This document shows, one piece after another, positions 8,865-17,813 of a stretch of 64,000 nt of DNA. This DNA is from Aequorivita sp. (lineage in GTDB: Bacteria > Bacteroidota > Bacteroidia > Flavobacteriales > Flavobacteriaceae): positions 151,324-215,323 of the forward strand of contig JAUYGY010000025.1 in assembly GCA_030690315.1 (NCBI GenBank), given 5' to 3'. Below the pieces are notes generated by a model. That model saw only the letters and a list, made by a program, of their open reading frames with translations. It made no database searches and had not been told where the DNA came from. Position 1 is the stretch's first letter. Every line of letters starts with the position of its first letter. A program made the position numbers and the translations under genes.

Positions 8865-10370
8865 TTACCTATTTCTCCAGAAAAAAGGAGTGAGCAAAAT
8901 AAGCACAGTAAACAATTCCAATCTTCCAATAAGCATTAAGAAACTGGACCACCATTTTGCAGCATCAGGAAGGTGTGCATAGTTATTCACTGGGCCAAGA
9001 TCTCCAATAGCAGGCCCAATATTTCCCAAGGTTGATGCGGCACCTCCAAGGGCGGTTTTAAAATCCAATCCGATCCAAGAAAAAACCAAAGTGCCAATAA
9101 TGAAAGAAAGCATATAAAGAATAAAAAAACCAAGTATGTTGAAAACAATAGGCTGCGGCACAGCTTTTCTGTTATAACGAACTGGAAGAATAGCGTGCGG
9201 GTGAAGTGTTCTTTTAAATTCAAGCACCCCGTTTTTAATCATAATTATGTGGCGCATTATCTTAATTCCTCCTGCTGTGGAGCCTGCAGAACCACCCAAA
9301 AACATCAATCCGAAAAAGAAAATAGTCAAAAAAGGAGTCCACAATGTGTAATCAGCACTCACGAAACCAGTAGTAGTAATTATTGTTAGCACTTGGAAAA
9401 GTCCGTGACGTACAGCACTTTCAAACGGCCCCCAAATCATCGGGTGGCTAATACTGGAAAAGGCCACATCTGCTTGAAAATATATTACCAAAGAAGCTAC
9501 AATGGTAAGCCCAATTATAAATGCTGAGTAAAGTTTAAATTCTTCATCCTGAAATATCTTTTGAAATTTTCGTTTGAATGCGAAATAACTCAATACAAAA
9601 TTGCTTCCTGCCAAAAACATAAAAACGATGATAATGTATTGTACCATTGGTTTATCGTTCCAAAAAGCCACACTGGCATTTTTTGTTGAAAATCCGCCCG
9701 TACTCAATGTTGACAAGGAATGATTAATTGCATCGAAAAAACTCATTCCTGCAATTTTCAGTAAAACGGTTTCTGCCAAAGTGTAGCCCACATAAATAAG
9801 CCATAATCTTTTTGCAGTATCTGTTATCCGTGGATGCAGTTTGTCTCCACTAGGGCCTGGCGCTTCGGCTGCAAAAAGTTGCATCCCGCCAATTCCCAAC
9901 AAGGGCAAAATTGCAATCGCCAAAACGATGATACCCATTCCCCCAATCCAATGGGTAATGCTTCGCCAAAAAAGAACCCCTCGCGGAACACTTTCAATAT
10001 CGGTTAAAATGGAAGCTCCCGTGGTGGTATAACCACTCATGGTTTCAAAAAAGGCATTGGTAAAACCTGGAATGGCACCCGTAAAAATATAGGGCAACGT
10101 CCCGATCAGTGCCATAAAAATCCATCCAAATGCAACAATAATGTATCCTTCTCTTTTTTGGATTTCCTTTCGGTGGTTTTTGGTTAAAAGCATTATCATT
10201 CCGCCAACGCCCAGAGCCACTGTTCCAGCCAAAAGCATTTCTTTGAGCACGCCGTCATTATAATACCAACTTACAAGGGAAGATAGAAACATAAAACCGC
10301 CATTCACCATGAGCAGTAAGCCCATTAAATGTGAGATGATTTTATAATTAAGTTTGGTAAGCGAACTCAT
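8865..10370 (-). CDS. trkH: TrkH-family potassium uptake membrane subunit
   Basis: 501 residues with about ten or more hydrophobic segments. The four pseudo-repeated potassium selectivity loops can be seen: MSGYTTTGASIL, LSTLSTGGFST, IITTTGFVSAD, and the last with ASTLGNIGPAIG. The highly conserved GGSAGSTAGGIK segment is present. TrkH/KtrB proteins form the K+ channel-like pore in the inner membrane and need a cytoplasmic NAD/ATP-binding RCK ring, supplied here by the gene immediately upstream. The start codon overlaps the trkA stop by one base (TAATG), so the two are translationally coupled. The reverse-strand operon order is trkA-trkH. Confidence 0.95.
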   Translation of the reverse strand: MSSLTKLNYKIISHLMGLLLMVNGGFMFLSSLVSWYYNDGVLKEMLLAGTVALGVGGMIMLLTKNHRKEIQKREGYIIVAFGWIFMALIGTLPYIFTGAIPGFTNAFFETMSGYTTTGASILTDIESVPRGVLFWRSITHWIGGMGIIVLAIAILPLLGIGGMQLFAAEAPGPSGDKLHPRITDTAKRLWLIYVGYTLAETVLLKIAGMSFFDAINHSLSTLSTGGFSTKNASVAFWNDKPMVQYIIIVFMFLAGSNFVLSYFAFKRKFQKIFQDEEFKLYSAFIIGLTIVASLVIYFQADVAFSSISHPMIWGPFESAVRHGLFQVLTIITTTGFVSADYTLWTPFLTIFFFGLMFLGGSAGSTAGGIKIMRHIIMIKNGVLEFKRTLHPHAILPVRYNRKAVPQPIVFNILGFFILYMLSFIIGTLVFSWIGLDFKTALGGAASTLGNIGPAIGDLGPVNNYAHLPDAAKWWSSFLMLIGRLELFTVLILLTPFFWRNR

Positions 10371-11719
10371 TATATGAAGAGTTTTTCAACTTTCCCGATG
10401 GATTGCGGCAAACAACAAACCACTACCCTATCGCCATTTCTGATTTCAAAATCGCCCAAGGCAATAATCCCTTCGCCATTTCTAATCACCCCACCAATTA
10501 TTGCCGAAACAGGAAAATCTATATCTTTAATTTTTTTGTTGCAAACTTTTGAATGTGAAGAAACCACAAATTCCAAAAGTTCTGCGTTCATGTTGTTAAG
10601 CTTCGTCATTGCCACAACTTCGCCTTTGCGGACGTAGCGAAAAATATTATTTGCCGCCAAAAGTTTCTTGTTAATGAGCGTGTCAATGCCAATAGAATGC
10701 GAAAGTTGAAAGTAGTCCATATTTTCCACCAAGGCGATTGCCTTTTTCACGCCTTTTGATTTTGCCACCAAACATGACATAATATTGGTTTCGCTATTTC
10801 CAGTAACAGCGATAAAGGCGTCCATATCTTCAATAGACTCTTCAGACAGCAAATCCACATTTCTGCCATCACCGTTAATAACAAGACAACTTGGAATATC
10901 GTCGGCAATTTCAAAAGCTTTGTCTTTACTACTTTCAATAAGCTTAACATTAAAACCGCTTTTACACAGGTCTTTTGCCGTTTTGTAGCCAATTTTGCTT
11001 CCCCCAAGAATCATCACATTTTTTATTTCCTGTCTGCTTTTTCCGGAAAGTCTGAAAATTTGATCGTCTCCTTTATCTACAGTTGTAAAATAAACTTGAT
11101 CGCCTTCCTTAAATTGAGTATCTCCGCGTGGAATTATGGTGTATTGCGTTCCAAAACGTTGCAGGGCGATGGGAACAAAATGTAACTCGGGATAAACTTT
11201 TGCCATTTCCTTCACAGATTTTCCAACAAAAGCAGAAGTACGGGAAAGGCTCAAGCCAATCATCGTTAACGCGCCATCTTCAAATTCATAACTTTCGTTG
11301 AAAGCGCTTTGGCTAAGAAGCAATTCAATTTCATTGGCAGCCAAAGATTCTGGAGAAATCAATTCATCAATTCCAAATTTTGCAAAGCCTACTTCATCCT
11401 TTTTATCAATAAACTCGGTGTTAGAAATACGCGCAATTGTTCGTTTAGCGCCCAACTGTTTTGCTAGCACGCAAACTGTAATGTTGGTGGTTTCGCTGGA
11501 AGTTACAGCAATAACAAGATCGGTTTCACTCACTTGTGAATCCTTTAAAACCGCTATGGATGTGGAATCTCCTCGTACTACCCGAATATCCAAATGTGCA
11601 TCGGCGTGGGCCAAGGCCTCTCGGCTAGTATCTATAAGTGTAATGTTTTGCGATTCAAAAGATAGCAATTTTGCGAGGTGAAAACCTACTTCTCCGGCAC
11701 CAGCAATAATAATTTTCAT
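10370..11719 (-). CDS. trkA: Trk system potassium transporter regulatory subunit TrkA
   Basis: 449 residues with two tandem RCK units. The first Rossmann motif is IIAGAGEVGFHLAKLL at residues 3-18, with the acidic residue at the end of beta-2 in LIDTS; the second is MILGGSKIGYKTAKDL at about residue 230. Each is followed by an RCK_C domain (GDTQFKEGDQVYF and RNGDRVVVCCL). TrkA is a cytoplasmic ring that binds NAD(H) or adenine nucleotides and gates TrkH. It is the first gene of the pair; the 178-nt AT-rich region upstream is shared with the divergent ubiE. Confidence 0.95.
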   Translation of the reverse strand: MKIIIAGAGEVGFHLAKLLSFESQNITLIDTSREALAHADAHLDIRVVRGDSTSIAVLKDSQVSETDLVIAVTSSETTNITVCVLAKQLGAKRTIARISNTEFIDKKDEVGFAKFGIDELISPESLAANEIELLLSQSAFNESYEFEDGALTMIGLSLSRTSAFVGKSVKEMAKVYPELHFVPIALQRFGTQYTIIPRGDTQFKEGDQVYFTTVDKGDDQIFRLSGKSRQEIKNVMILGGSKIGYKTAKDLCKSGFNVKLIESSKDKAFEIADDIPSCLVINGDGRNVDLLSEESIEDMDAFIAVTGNSETNIMSCLVAKSKGVKKAIALVENMDYFQLSHSIGIDTLINKKLLAANNIFRYVRKGEVVAMTKLNNMNAELLEFVVSSHSKVCNKKIKDIDFPVSAIIGGVIRNGEGIIALGDFEIRNGDRVVVCCLPQSIGKVEKLFI

Positions 11720-11876
11720 TGAACTGTTTTTTAATCCTTAAATGAATAGTTTTAAAAGCAAGCAAAATAATATTTTAAAATGAATCTTGGCAAAGATATA
11801 TAATTTAAACGCATAGAAACAGAACGGCACAGGTAGTATTTATATCTGAAAACCATTTCAAATCTTAAAAAATACG

Positions 11877-11884
11877 TAGTTTTG
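11877..11884 (+). promoter_or_regulatory. Putative -7 promoter box of ubiE-porT
   Basis: TAGTTTTG matches TAnnTTTG, 13 nt before the ubiE ATG. A TTTC at 11856-11859, 17 nt upstream, is a weak -33 candidate. Confidence 0.5.
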
Positions 11885-11897
11885 CAGGCGCAATTTT

Positions 11898-12629
11898 ATG
11901 GAAAAGAAAATTACACCCTATAAAAATTCTTCGGAAGGAAAAAAGAAACAGGTTGAGCAGATGTTCGATACTATTTCTGAAAATTATGATGGCCTTAATA
12001 GGGTAATTTCATTGGGCTCTGATATTAAATGGCGAAAAAAAGTCATTGCAATGGTTGCCGAAAAAAATCCGAAAAGCATTCTCGATATTGCAACCGGCAC
12101 CGGTGATCTTGCCATTCAGTTTGCCGAAAAAACTTCCGCAGAAAAAATTGTTGGGCTGGATCTTTCCCACGGAATGCTTTCCGTTGCCCGCAAAAAGGTT
12201 TTGGGAAAAAAGATTTCAGAAAAAATTGAGTTCGTTCAAGGCGATTCTGAAGCTTTGCCATTTGAGGACAACACTTTTGACGCTATAACCGTTTCGTTTG
12301 GCATCCGCAATTTTGAAAATCTAGAAAAGGGGCTTTCTGAAATTCTTCGCGTCCTGAAAAAGGGTGGCATTTTTGTGGTTTTGGAAACTTCCGTTCCCAC
12401 AAAATTTCCTTTTAAGCAAGGTTATTATTTTTACTCCAAAAACATTTTACCCCTCGTGGGCAAAGTGTTTTCCAAAGATAAAGTGGCCTATAAATATTTA
12501 AGCGAAAGTGCCTCATTATTTCCCTACGGCGAAAAACTCAACAATATTTTGCGAAAAATTGGGTTTAAAGAAGTGAAAAATAAACCGCAAACTTTCGGCG
12601 TGGCAACTATCTATAATGCTACAAAATAA
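11898..12629 (+). CDS. ubiE: Demethylmenaquinone methyltransferase (UbiE/MenG)
   Basis: 243 residues. UbiE signatures are present: MFDTISENYDGLNRVIS near the N-terminus, the SAM-binding motif LDIATGTGDLAIQFA (about 61-75), and FGIRNFENLEKGL with VLKKGGIFVVLE further on. In Bacteroidota, which use menaquinone, this enzyme does the last step of menaquinone synthesis, so the name menG would also fit. It is 3 nt upstream of porT, an order that I know to be conserved in flavobacteria. Cytoplasmic or loosely membrane-associated. Confidence 0.93.
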   Translation: MEKKITPYKNSSEGKKKQVEQMFDTISENYDGLNRVISLGSDIKWRKKVIAMVAEKNPKSILDIATGTGDLAIQFAEKTSAEKIVGLDLSHGMLSVARKKVLGKKISEKIEFVQGDSEALPFEDNTFDAITVSFGIRNFENLEKGLSEILRVLKKGGIFVVLETSVPTKFPFKQGYYFYSKNILPLVGKVFSKDKVAYKYLSESASLFPYGEKLNNILRKIGFKEVKNKPQTFGVATIYNATK

Positions 12630-12632
12630 TTT

Positions 12633-13343
12633 ATGAAGAAACTATTTTCTGTATTAGTCGTTTTATTTATTGTAAATAGTGCCCAAGCGCAATGGTTTTT
12701 TAACAAAGAACGTATCGCGAATTTGGAAAACTTTGATAAAAAACGCTTTTCATATGGCTACTTTCTGGGTTTTAACAGCTATGATTTTAAAATAGATTAC
12801 AAAGACCAATATGCAGATGATAACACAGATATTCAAGTGGAACGCTCTACGGGTTTTAATGTTGGGCTTGTTGGCGATATGCGTGTAAATGAATACATAA
12901 ATCTAAGGCTTGAACCGGGATTGTTCTTTACTCAGCGAAACCTTACTTTTCCAGGGTTTGCAGAGCAGAAGGACTTTCTGCGCGAGGTGAAATCTACTTA
13001 CATTCACGTGCCGCTTTTGGTGAAAGTTTCAACCAAACGCTTGAACAACATAAAGCCGTTTATAGTTGGCGGGGTTTCCACTTCGCTCAATCTTTCCAGT
13101 AATGAAAAAAATCCGGAGGACAACGAGCAGGGAAAATTCCGGATGACCAATGGAACCAATTATTACGAACTTGGTTTCGGGATCGATTTTTATCTCTTCT
13201 ATTTCAAATTCACGCCTTCCATTCGTGGCGTTTTTGCGATGAATGACGAGTTGGTTCGCGATGACGATCCCAATAGTCCGTGGACGGGAAATATCGATAA
13301 ATTGTCAACTCGAGGAATTTTCGTGAACTTTACCTTTCAATAG
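12633..13343 (+). CDS. porT: T9SS component PorT/SprT family protein
   Basis: 236 residues with a signal peptide (about 1-19, ending SAQAQ). The rest is a small outer-membrane beta-barrel pattern of alternating residues, with RFSYGYFLGFNSYDFKIDY, INLRLEPGLFF, YIHVPLLVKVST and a C-terminal aromatic residue region (GIFVNFTFQ). Length and position directly behind ubiE match PorT of Porphyromonas and SprT of Flavobacterium, a T9SS component needed for secretion and gliding. It would serve the three T9SS cargo genes in this window among others. Its 3' end overlaps the convergent RNA methylase gene by 14 nt. Generic outer-membrane beta-barrel proteins look similar, so the synteny carries part of the weight. 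Confidence 0.8.
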   Translation: MKKLFSVLVVLFIVNSAQAQWFFNKERIANLENFDKKRFSYGYFLGFNSYDFKIDYKDQYADDNTDIQVERSTGFNVGLVGDMRVNEYINLRLEPGLFFTQRNLTFPGFAEQKDFLREVKSTYIHVPLLVKVSTKRLNNIKPFIVGGVSTSLNLSSNEKNPEDNEQGKFRMTNGTNYYELGFGIDFYLFYFKFTPSIRGVFAMNDELVRDDDPNSPWTGNIDKLSTRGIFVNFTFQ

Positions 13344-14058
13344 ATCTTCGGAATTCACTTAACAGAATTGCTGTTGCCGTTGCTACATTTAAACTTTCTG
13401 TTTTCTGTAAATTTCCGAAACGCGGAATTGTTATTTTGTGGGTTATTTTCTGGATTATTTCTTCTGAAATACCATTCGCTTCATTGCCCATAACTATAAT
13501 TCCATCTTTGGGAAGTTTTTCGGAATAAACATTTTTCCCATCCATAAATCCTCCATAAATGGGCAGATTCGTCTTTTCAAAAAATTCTGAAAGCGACAGA
13601 TAATTTATTTGCACCCGCGCCAAGGAACCCATGGTTGCCTGTACCACTTTGGGGTTGAAACAATCTGCAGTGTCTTCGGAACAAATTAATTGTTGCACCC
13701 CAAACCAATCACACAACCGAATGATAGTGCCTAAATTTCCCGGGTCGCGAATGGCATCTAAGGCCACCATCAATCCAGAATCCTGCAAAAATTTTGGCTT
13801 GGGAATTTCAAAAACTGCCAAAGAAGTATTTGCCGTTTTTAGAAAACTTATTTTGTTGAGTTCTGCTTCTGTTATATGAAAGTGATTTTCGGCAACAATC
13901 TGTGAGGCATCTGTTGAAAAAAAGGATTGAAGTTTGAGGCCTTCATTTAGCAATTCAGCAATAACTTTTGGCCCCTCGGCTACAAAAAAGCCTGTTTGGT
14001 CACGGTACTTTTTTTGCTGAAGGCTCGTTATTAATTTTGTTTGATTTTTGCTGGCCAA
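13330..14058 (-). CDS. TrmH/SpoU-family RNA 2'-O-methyltransferase
   Basis: 242 residues if read from the TTG at 14058 (MASKNQTKLI); the open frame continues to a GTG at 14103, but homologues begin with a short lead before KNQxKLIxSLQQKKYR, and the longer version would cover the tamL start region. The N-terminal SpoU substrate-binding domain (FFVAEGPKVIAELL) precedes the knotted SPOUT domain with the motifs DAIRDPGNLGTIIR, MGNEANGIS and the final IPRFGNLQKTESLNVATAT. The family methylates the 2'-OH of a ribose in rRNA or tRNA; the target is not readable. Divergent from tamL with only 36 nt between the starts, and convergent with porT. Confidence 0.88.
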   Translation of the reverse strand: MASKNQTKLITSLQQKKYRDQTGFFVAEGPKVIAELLNEGLKLQSFFSTDASQIVAENHFHITEAELNKISFLKTANTSLAVFEIPKPKFLQDSGLMVALDAIRDPGNLGTIIRLCDWFGVQQLICSEDTADCFNPKVVQATMGSLARVQINYLSLSEFFEKTNLPIYGGFMDGKNVYSEKLPKDGIIVMGNEANGISEEIIQKITHKITIPRFGNLQKTESLNVATATAILLSEFRRSIER

Positions 14059-14065
14059 AATATAG

Positions 14066-14073
14066 TATTTTTG
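14066..14073 (+). promoter_or_regulatory. Putative -7 promoter box of tamL
   Basis: TATTTTTG matches TAnnTTTG, 21 nt before the TTG start of tamL at 14095. It lies in the 36-nt gap between two divergent starts, so this would be a very compact two-way promoter region. Confidence 0.5.
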
Positions 14074-14094
14074 AATTTGAATAAAACCGTACAC

Positions 14095-16653
14095 TTGAAG
14101 CACTACCTTACAAAAATATCACTATTTATAGTATTAATCAGTTTGTTTTTTTCCTGTAATTCCGTTAAGCGTGTACCCGACGGAAAATTTTTACTCACGG
14201 AAAATACCATTCTCGTTGATAGCGTAGAAACAAAAGACGCAGGGGTTTACAGTCAATTGGTTCAAAAACCGAATACTTCCATCCCGCTAATAGGTATATC
14301 TTTGGGTTTGCAGATTTATAATCTTGCAGACCCGCAACCAGATTCTACATACTATAAATGGCTTCACAAAAATCCGAAGCGCGAGGAGCGGCTCATTCGT
14401 TTTCTTTCAAAAAAGCAGGTGGATCAATTAGACAGCAGTTATGTTGGGATTAACAAATGGCTGCAAAAATCTGGAGATGCCCCAGTGGTTATTGATGAAA
14501 AAAAGATTGAAAAATCTGCAGAGCGATTGAAGCGTTGGTACGCGAGTTATGGGTATTTTAATGACGAAGTGGATTATAAAATTGAACCCAACGAAAAGAA
14601 AAACAAACGGGCCGCCATTACCTATTCCGTGAAAAAACACAAACCCTATTTTGTGGGAGATTCCATTATTGAAAATATAAGTTCGCCATTGGTTGACTCT
14701 TTATTTCAAATTACCCGAGGCAGTTCGTTTATAGTCCCGGGAAAACAATATGCTGCCACCGATTTTGTGAACGAGCGCGACCGACTAACCATTCAATTTA
14801 GAAATTCGGGGCTTTTTCACTTTGAACAGGAATATGTAGGTTTTGAGGCGGACACCGTAAATACAGAACATAAAGCTAACATTACCTATATAATTCCCGA
14901 TAGAAAAATTAGCGAGGGAGACAGTACTTACACAGTTCCCTTTAAAGTTCACACTATCAAAGAGGTTCGGATAGTGACCGATTTTTCCTTTGAAAACCGG
15001 GATAAACCATTCCAGGATTCCATAAGTTATAAGGGGTATAAACTTTTCAGTTATGGCAAAATGCGCTTTCGCCCAAAACCCATCACGGATGCCATTTCCA
15101 TTACTCCAGGTGAAATTTATCAGGATATTGACAGATCTTTAACCTATAATCAAATTAGCGATTTGGCCATTTTTAAATACCCAAATATAAGTTACGCCGA
15201 TGTAGAAAAAGATAGTACTGGAACATTATTGAATTCTACTATTTTGTTAAGCCCGCGCGAGCGTTTTACGCTTGGGGTTGATTTTGACGCATACACCTCA
15301 ACCATACAGCAATTTGGAATCAGTTTTAGTGGAAATATTATTTTTAGGAATGTTTTTCGCGGCGCTGAAATATTACAAATTTCCGGCCGAGGGAGCTTGG
15401 GATCTTCCAAAGATGCTGCGGACAGTGAAAGCAGTTTTTTCAACATTTCAGAATTTGGAGGTGATGTGAAGCTCACTTTCCCAAGAATTATTTTCCCTTT
15501 AAATACTGAAAACCTAATTCCGAAATATATGTCGCCCTCAACCAGTTTAAGTATTGGCTCAAGCGTACAAAACAACATTGGTTTGGACAGACAGACCGTT
15601 AACGGAATATACAATTACAGATGGAAACCCTCAAAAATCCTTACCTACCAAGTGGATTTATTGAACCTTCAATTTGTTAGAAACCTCAATGTTGAGAATT
15701 ATTTCAATGTTTATAAGAATTCCTTTGAAAGGTTAAATGAAATTGCGCAGGACTTAAATTACCCATTCAACAATCCTTCCCAAAATCCGATGTTGGAAAT
15801 TCCGGAAGAAACAGATTTGTTTATTACGGATGTGTTGACCAATGGCATAAGTACCGAGCCCAACATTTATCAAGAGGTATTGAGCATTCGTGAGCGCCAA
15901 TTTCGACTTAGTGAGAACAATCTCATTTTTGCCACAAATGCTGTTATTACCCGCGATACGAGGGAAAATATTAATGACAATAATTTTTCGCGAACCCGAA
16001 TAAAAATTGAGTCTGCAGGAAATTTGCTCTCGGGAATTTCCAGTCTTGCGGGGCTTGAAAAAAACAGTAGTGGCAATTATGAAACTTTGGGAGTAGCCTA
16101 TTCCCAATACATTAAGGCAGAGACAGAGTATATAAAACACTGGGAAATAAACAGTAAAAATATTTTCGCCATCCGCGCTTTTGGCGGTATTGCCATTCCA
16201 TACGGGAACAGTAACAGCATTCCTTTTACGCGAAGTTATTTTGCAGGCGGCGCAAATGATAATCGTGGTTGGAGAGCTTACGATCTTGGCCCGGGTAGCA
16301 GCGGTAGTATTCTCGATTTTAACGACGCAAACTTTAAACTCGCTTTCAATGCTGAATACCGCTATACTATTTTGGGCGCCTTTAAAGGAGCATTTTTTGT
16401 GGATGCTGGAAATATTTGGAATGTCCTCGATAATATTGAAGACGAAGCATCAGTTTTCAACGGAATTGCAGACATTAAAGAACTTGCAGTAGCAACTGGA
16501 ATTGGGCTTCGTTATGATTTTGGCTTTTTTGTACTTCGGTTTGACGTTGGTTTCAAAACACACAATCCAGCAAAACCAATGGGAGAACGTTGGTTTAAAG
16601 ACTATTCTTTTTCAAAGGCTGTTTACAACATCGGCATTAACTATCCCTTCTAA
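14095..16653 (+). CDS. tamL: BamA/TamA-family outer membrane lipoprotein TamL
   Basis: 852 residues from a TTG at 14095. Upstream in-frame TTGs (14041, 14071) lie before or within the -7 box, and the 14095 start gives a clean lipoprotein signal (MKHYLTKISLFIVLISLFFSC, lipobox FFSC). The N-terminal half carries POTRA-like repeats (about 30-400), and the C-terminal half is an Omp85 barrel with RSYFAGGANDNRGWRAYDLGPG, the L6 R-G-[WY] motif region of this superfamily, and a terminal aromatic residue (NYPF). A lipidated TamA/BamA homologue is the feature of TamL, which helps insert outer-membrane proteins in Bacteroidota. No tamB gene is adjacent in this window. Confidence 0.87.
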   Translation: MKHYLTKISLFIVLISLFFSCNSVKRVPDGKFLLTENTILVDSVETKDAGVYSQLVQKPNTSIPLIGISLGLQIYNLADPQPDSTYYKWLHKNPKREERLIRFLSKKQVDQLDSSYVGINKWLQKSGDAPVVIDEKKIEKSAERLKRWYASYGYFNDEVDYKIEPNEKKNKRAAITYSVKKHKPYFVGDSIIENISSPLVDSLFQITRGSSFIVPGKQYAATDFVNERDRLTIQFRNSGLFHFEQEYVGFEADTVNTEHKANITYIIPDRKISEGDSTYTVPFKVHTIKEVRIVTDFSFENRDKPFQDSISYKGYKLFSYGKMRFRPKPITDAISITPGEIYQDIDRSLTYNQISDLAIFKYPNISYADVEKDSTGTLLNSTILLSPRERFTLGVDFDAYTSTIQQFGISFSGNIIFRNVFRGAEILQISGRGSLGSSKDAADSESSFFNISEFGGDVKLTFPRIIFPLNTENLIPKYMSPSTSLSIGSSVQNNIGLDRQTVNGIYNYRWKPSKILTYQVDLLNLQFVRNLNVENYFNVYKNSFERLNEIAQDLNYPFNNPSQNPMLEIPEETDLFITDVLTNGISTEPNIYQEVLSIRERQFRLSENNLIFATNAVITRDTRENINDNNFSRTRIKIESAGNLLSGISSLAGLEKNSSGNYETLGVAYSQYIKAETEYIKHWEINSKNIFAIRAFGGIAIPYGNSNSIPFTRSYFAGGANDNRGWRAYDLGPGSSGSILDFNDANFKLAFNAEYRYTILGAFKGAFFVDAGNIWNVLDNIEDEASVFNGIADIKELAVATGIGLRYDFGFFVLRFDVGFKTHNPAKPMGERWFKDYSFSKAVYNIGINYPF

Positions 16654-16668
16654 ACCATATAAATTTGT

Positions 16669-16676
16669 TATTTTTG
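16669..16676 (+). promoter_or_regulatory. Putative -7 promoter box of fbaA
   Basis: TATTTTTG matches TAnnTTTG. It begins 16 nt after the tamL stop and 28 nt before the fbaA ATG. Confidence 0.5.
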
Positions 16677-16696
16677 CTTGCTAAACACATTTGGAT

Positions 16697-17764
16697 ATGA
16701 GCCATGGAATTAAGCCCGGAGTAGCTTCGGGGAAAGAAATTCAGAAAATTCATCAATACGCAAAAGAGAAAGGCTTTGCTATGCCGGCCGTTAATGTTGT
16801 GGGCTCGGACAGCGTAAATGCCGTTATGGAAACTGCTGCTACGTTAAATGCACCAGTGATTATTCAATTTTCAAATGGCGGGGCACATTTTAATGCCGGA
16901 AAAGGCCTTTCCAACGAAAATGAAAAAGCCGCAATTGCCGGTGGTATCGCGGGAGCAAAACATGTACACGAACTTGCAAAAGTTTATGGCGCTACGGTTA
17001 TTCTTCACACAGACCATTGTGCTAAAAAATTGCTTCCGTGGATTGATGGTTTGCTTGATGCGGGTGAAAAATTCTACAAGGAAAACGGAAAACCGCTCTA
17101 TAGCTCGCATATGATAGATCTTTCCGAAGAACCTATTGACGAAAACATTGAAATCTGCAAACGCTATTTGGAGCGAATGAGCAAAATAGGGATGACTCTT
17201 GAAATTGAGCTTGGTATTACCGGCGGCGAAGAAGACGGCGTAGATAATACCGATGTAGATTCATCAAAATTATACACCCAGCCCGAAGAAGTTGCGTATG
17301 CTTACGAAGAGCTTTCAAAAATAAGTGACCAATTTACTATTGCGGCAGCCTTTGGAAATGTACACGGAGTTTATAAACCGGGCAATGTAAAATTGAGACC
17401 AATTATTTTGAAAAACTCGCAGGATTATGTGCAGAAGAAGTTTAACACCGGCCACAATCCCATAGATTTTGTATTTCACGGCGGAAGCGGCTCTTCTTTG
17501 GAAGAAATTCGTGAAGCAATTGGCTACGGCGTAATAAAGATGAATATTGATACCGACATGCAATTTGCGTTTACCGAAGGGGTGCGCGATTATATGGTGA
17601 ACAATCTGGAATATCTGAAAACCCAAATTGGAAACCCGGAAGGCGACGATGTTCCCAATAAAAAATATTACGATCCACGAAAATGGCTTCGCGATGGTGA
17701 ACTTACCTTTAAGAAAAGACTTGAGCAAGCGTTTAAAGATTTGAACAACGTGAATACGCTTTAA
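16697..17764 (+). CDS. fbaA: Class II fructose-bisphosphate aldolase
   Basis: 355 residues from ATG 16697 (MSHGIKPGVASG); a TTG two codons upstream is less likely. Class II (zinc-dependent, FbaA type) features are the first zinc ligand region VILHTDHCAKK (about 107-117), the catalytic and ligand segments IELGITGGEEDGVD and GNVHGVYKPGNVKLR, and the phosphate-binding VFHGGSGSS plus INIDTDMQ-like MNIDTDMQFAF. The enzyme cleaves fructose-1,6-bisphosphate to dihydroxyacetone phosphate and glyceraldehyde-3-phosphate in glycolysis, and runs the reverse in gluconeogenesis. It is separated from accD by a 49-nt heptamer array. Confidence 0.96.
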   Translation: MSHGIKPGVASGKEIQKIHQYAKEKGFAMPAVNVVGSDSVNAVMETAATLNAPVIIQFSNGGAHFNAGKGLSNENEKAAIAGGIAGAKHVHELAKVYGATVILHTDHCAKKLLPWIDGLLDAGEKFYKENGKPLYSSHMIDLSEEPIDENIEICKRYLERMSKIGMTLEIELGITGGEEDGVDNTDVDSSKLYTQPEEVAYAYEELSKISDQFTIAAAFGNVHGVYKPGNVKLRPIILKNSQDYVQKKFNTGHNPIDFVFHGGSGSSLEEIREAIGYGVIKMNIDTDMQFAFTEGVRDYMVNNLEYLKTQIGNPEGDDVPNKKYYDPRKWLRDGELTFKKRLEQAFKDLNNVNTL

Positions 17765-17813
17765 TTCAGAATTATGAATTCATAACTCATAACTCATAAC
17801 TCATAACTAAAAT
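17765..17813. repeat. Seven degenerate heptamers filling the fbaA-accD gap
   Basis: The spacer between the fbaA stop and the accD ATG is exactly 49 nt, that is 7 x 7. The units are TTCAGAA, TTATGAA, TTCATAA, then three copies of CTCATAA, then CTAAAAT. One strand is almost free of G. No promoter box is seen inside it. Confidence 0.8.
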
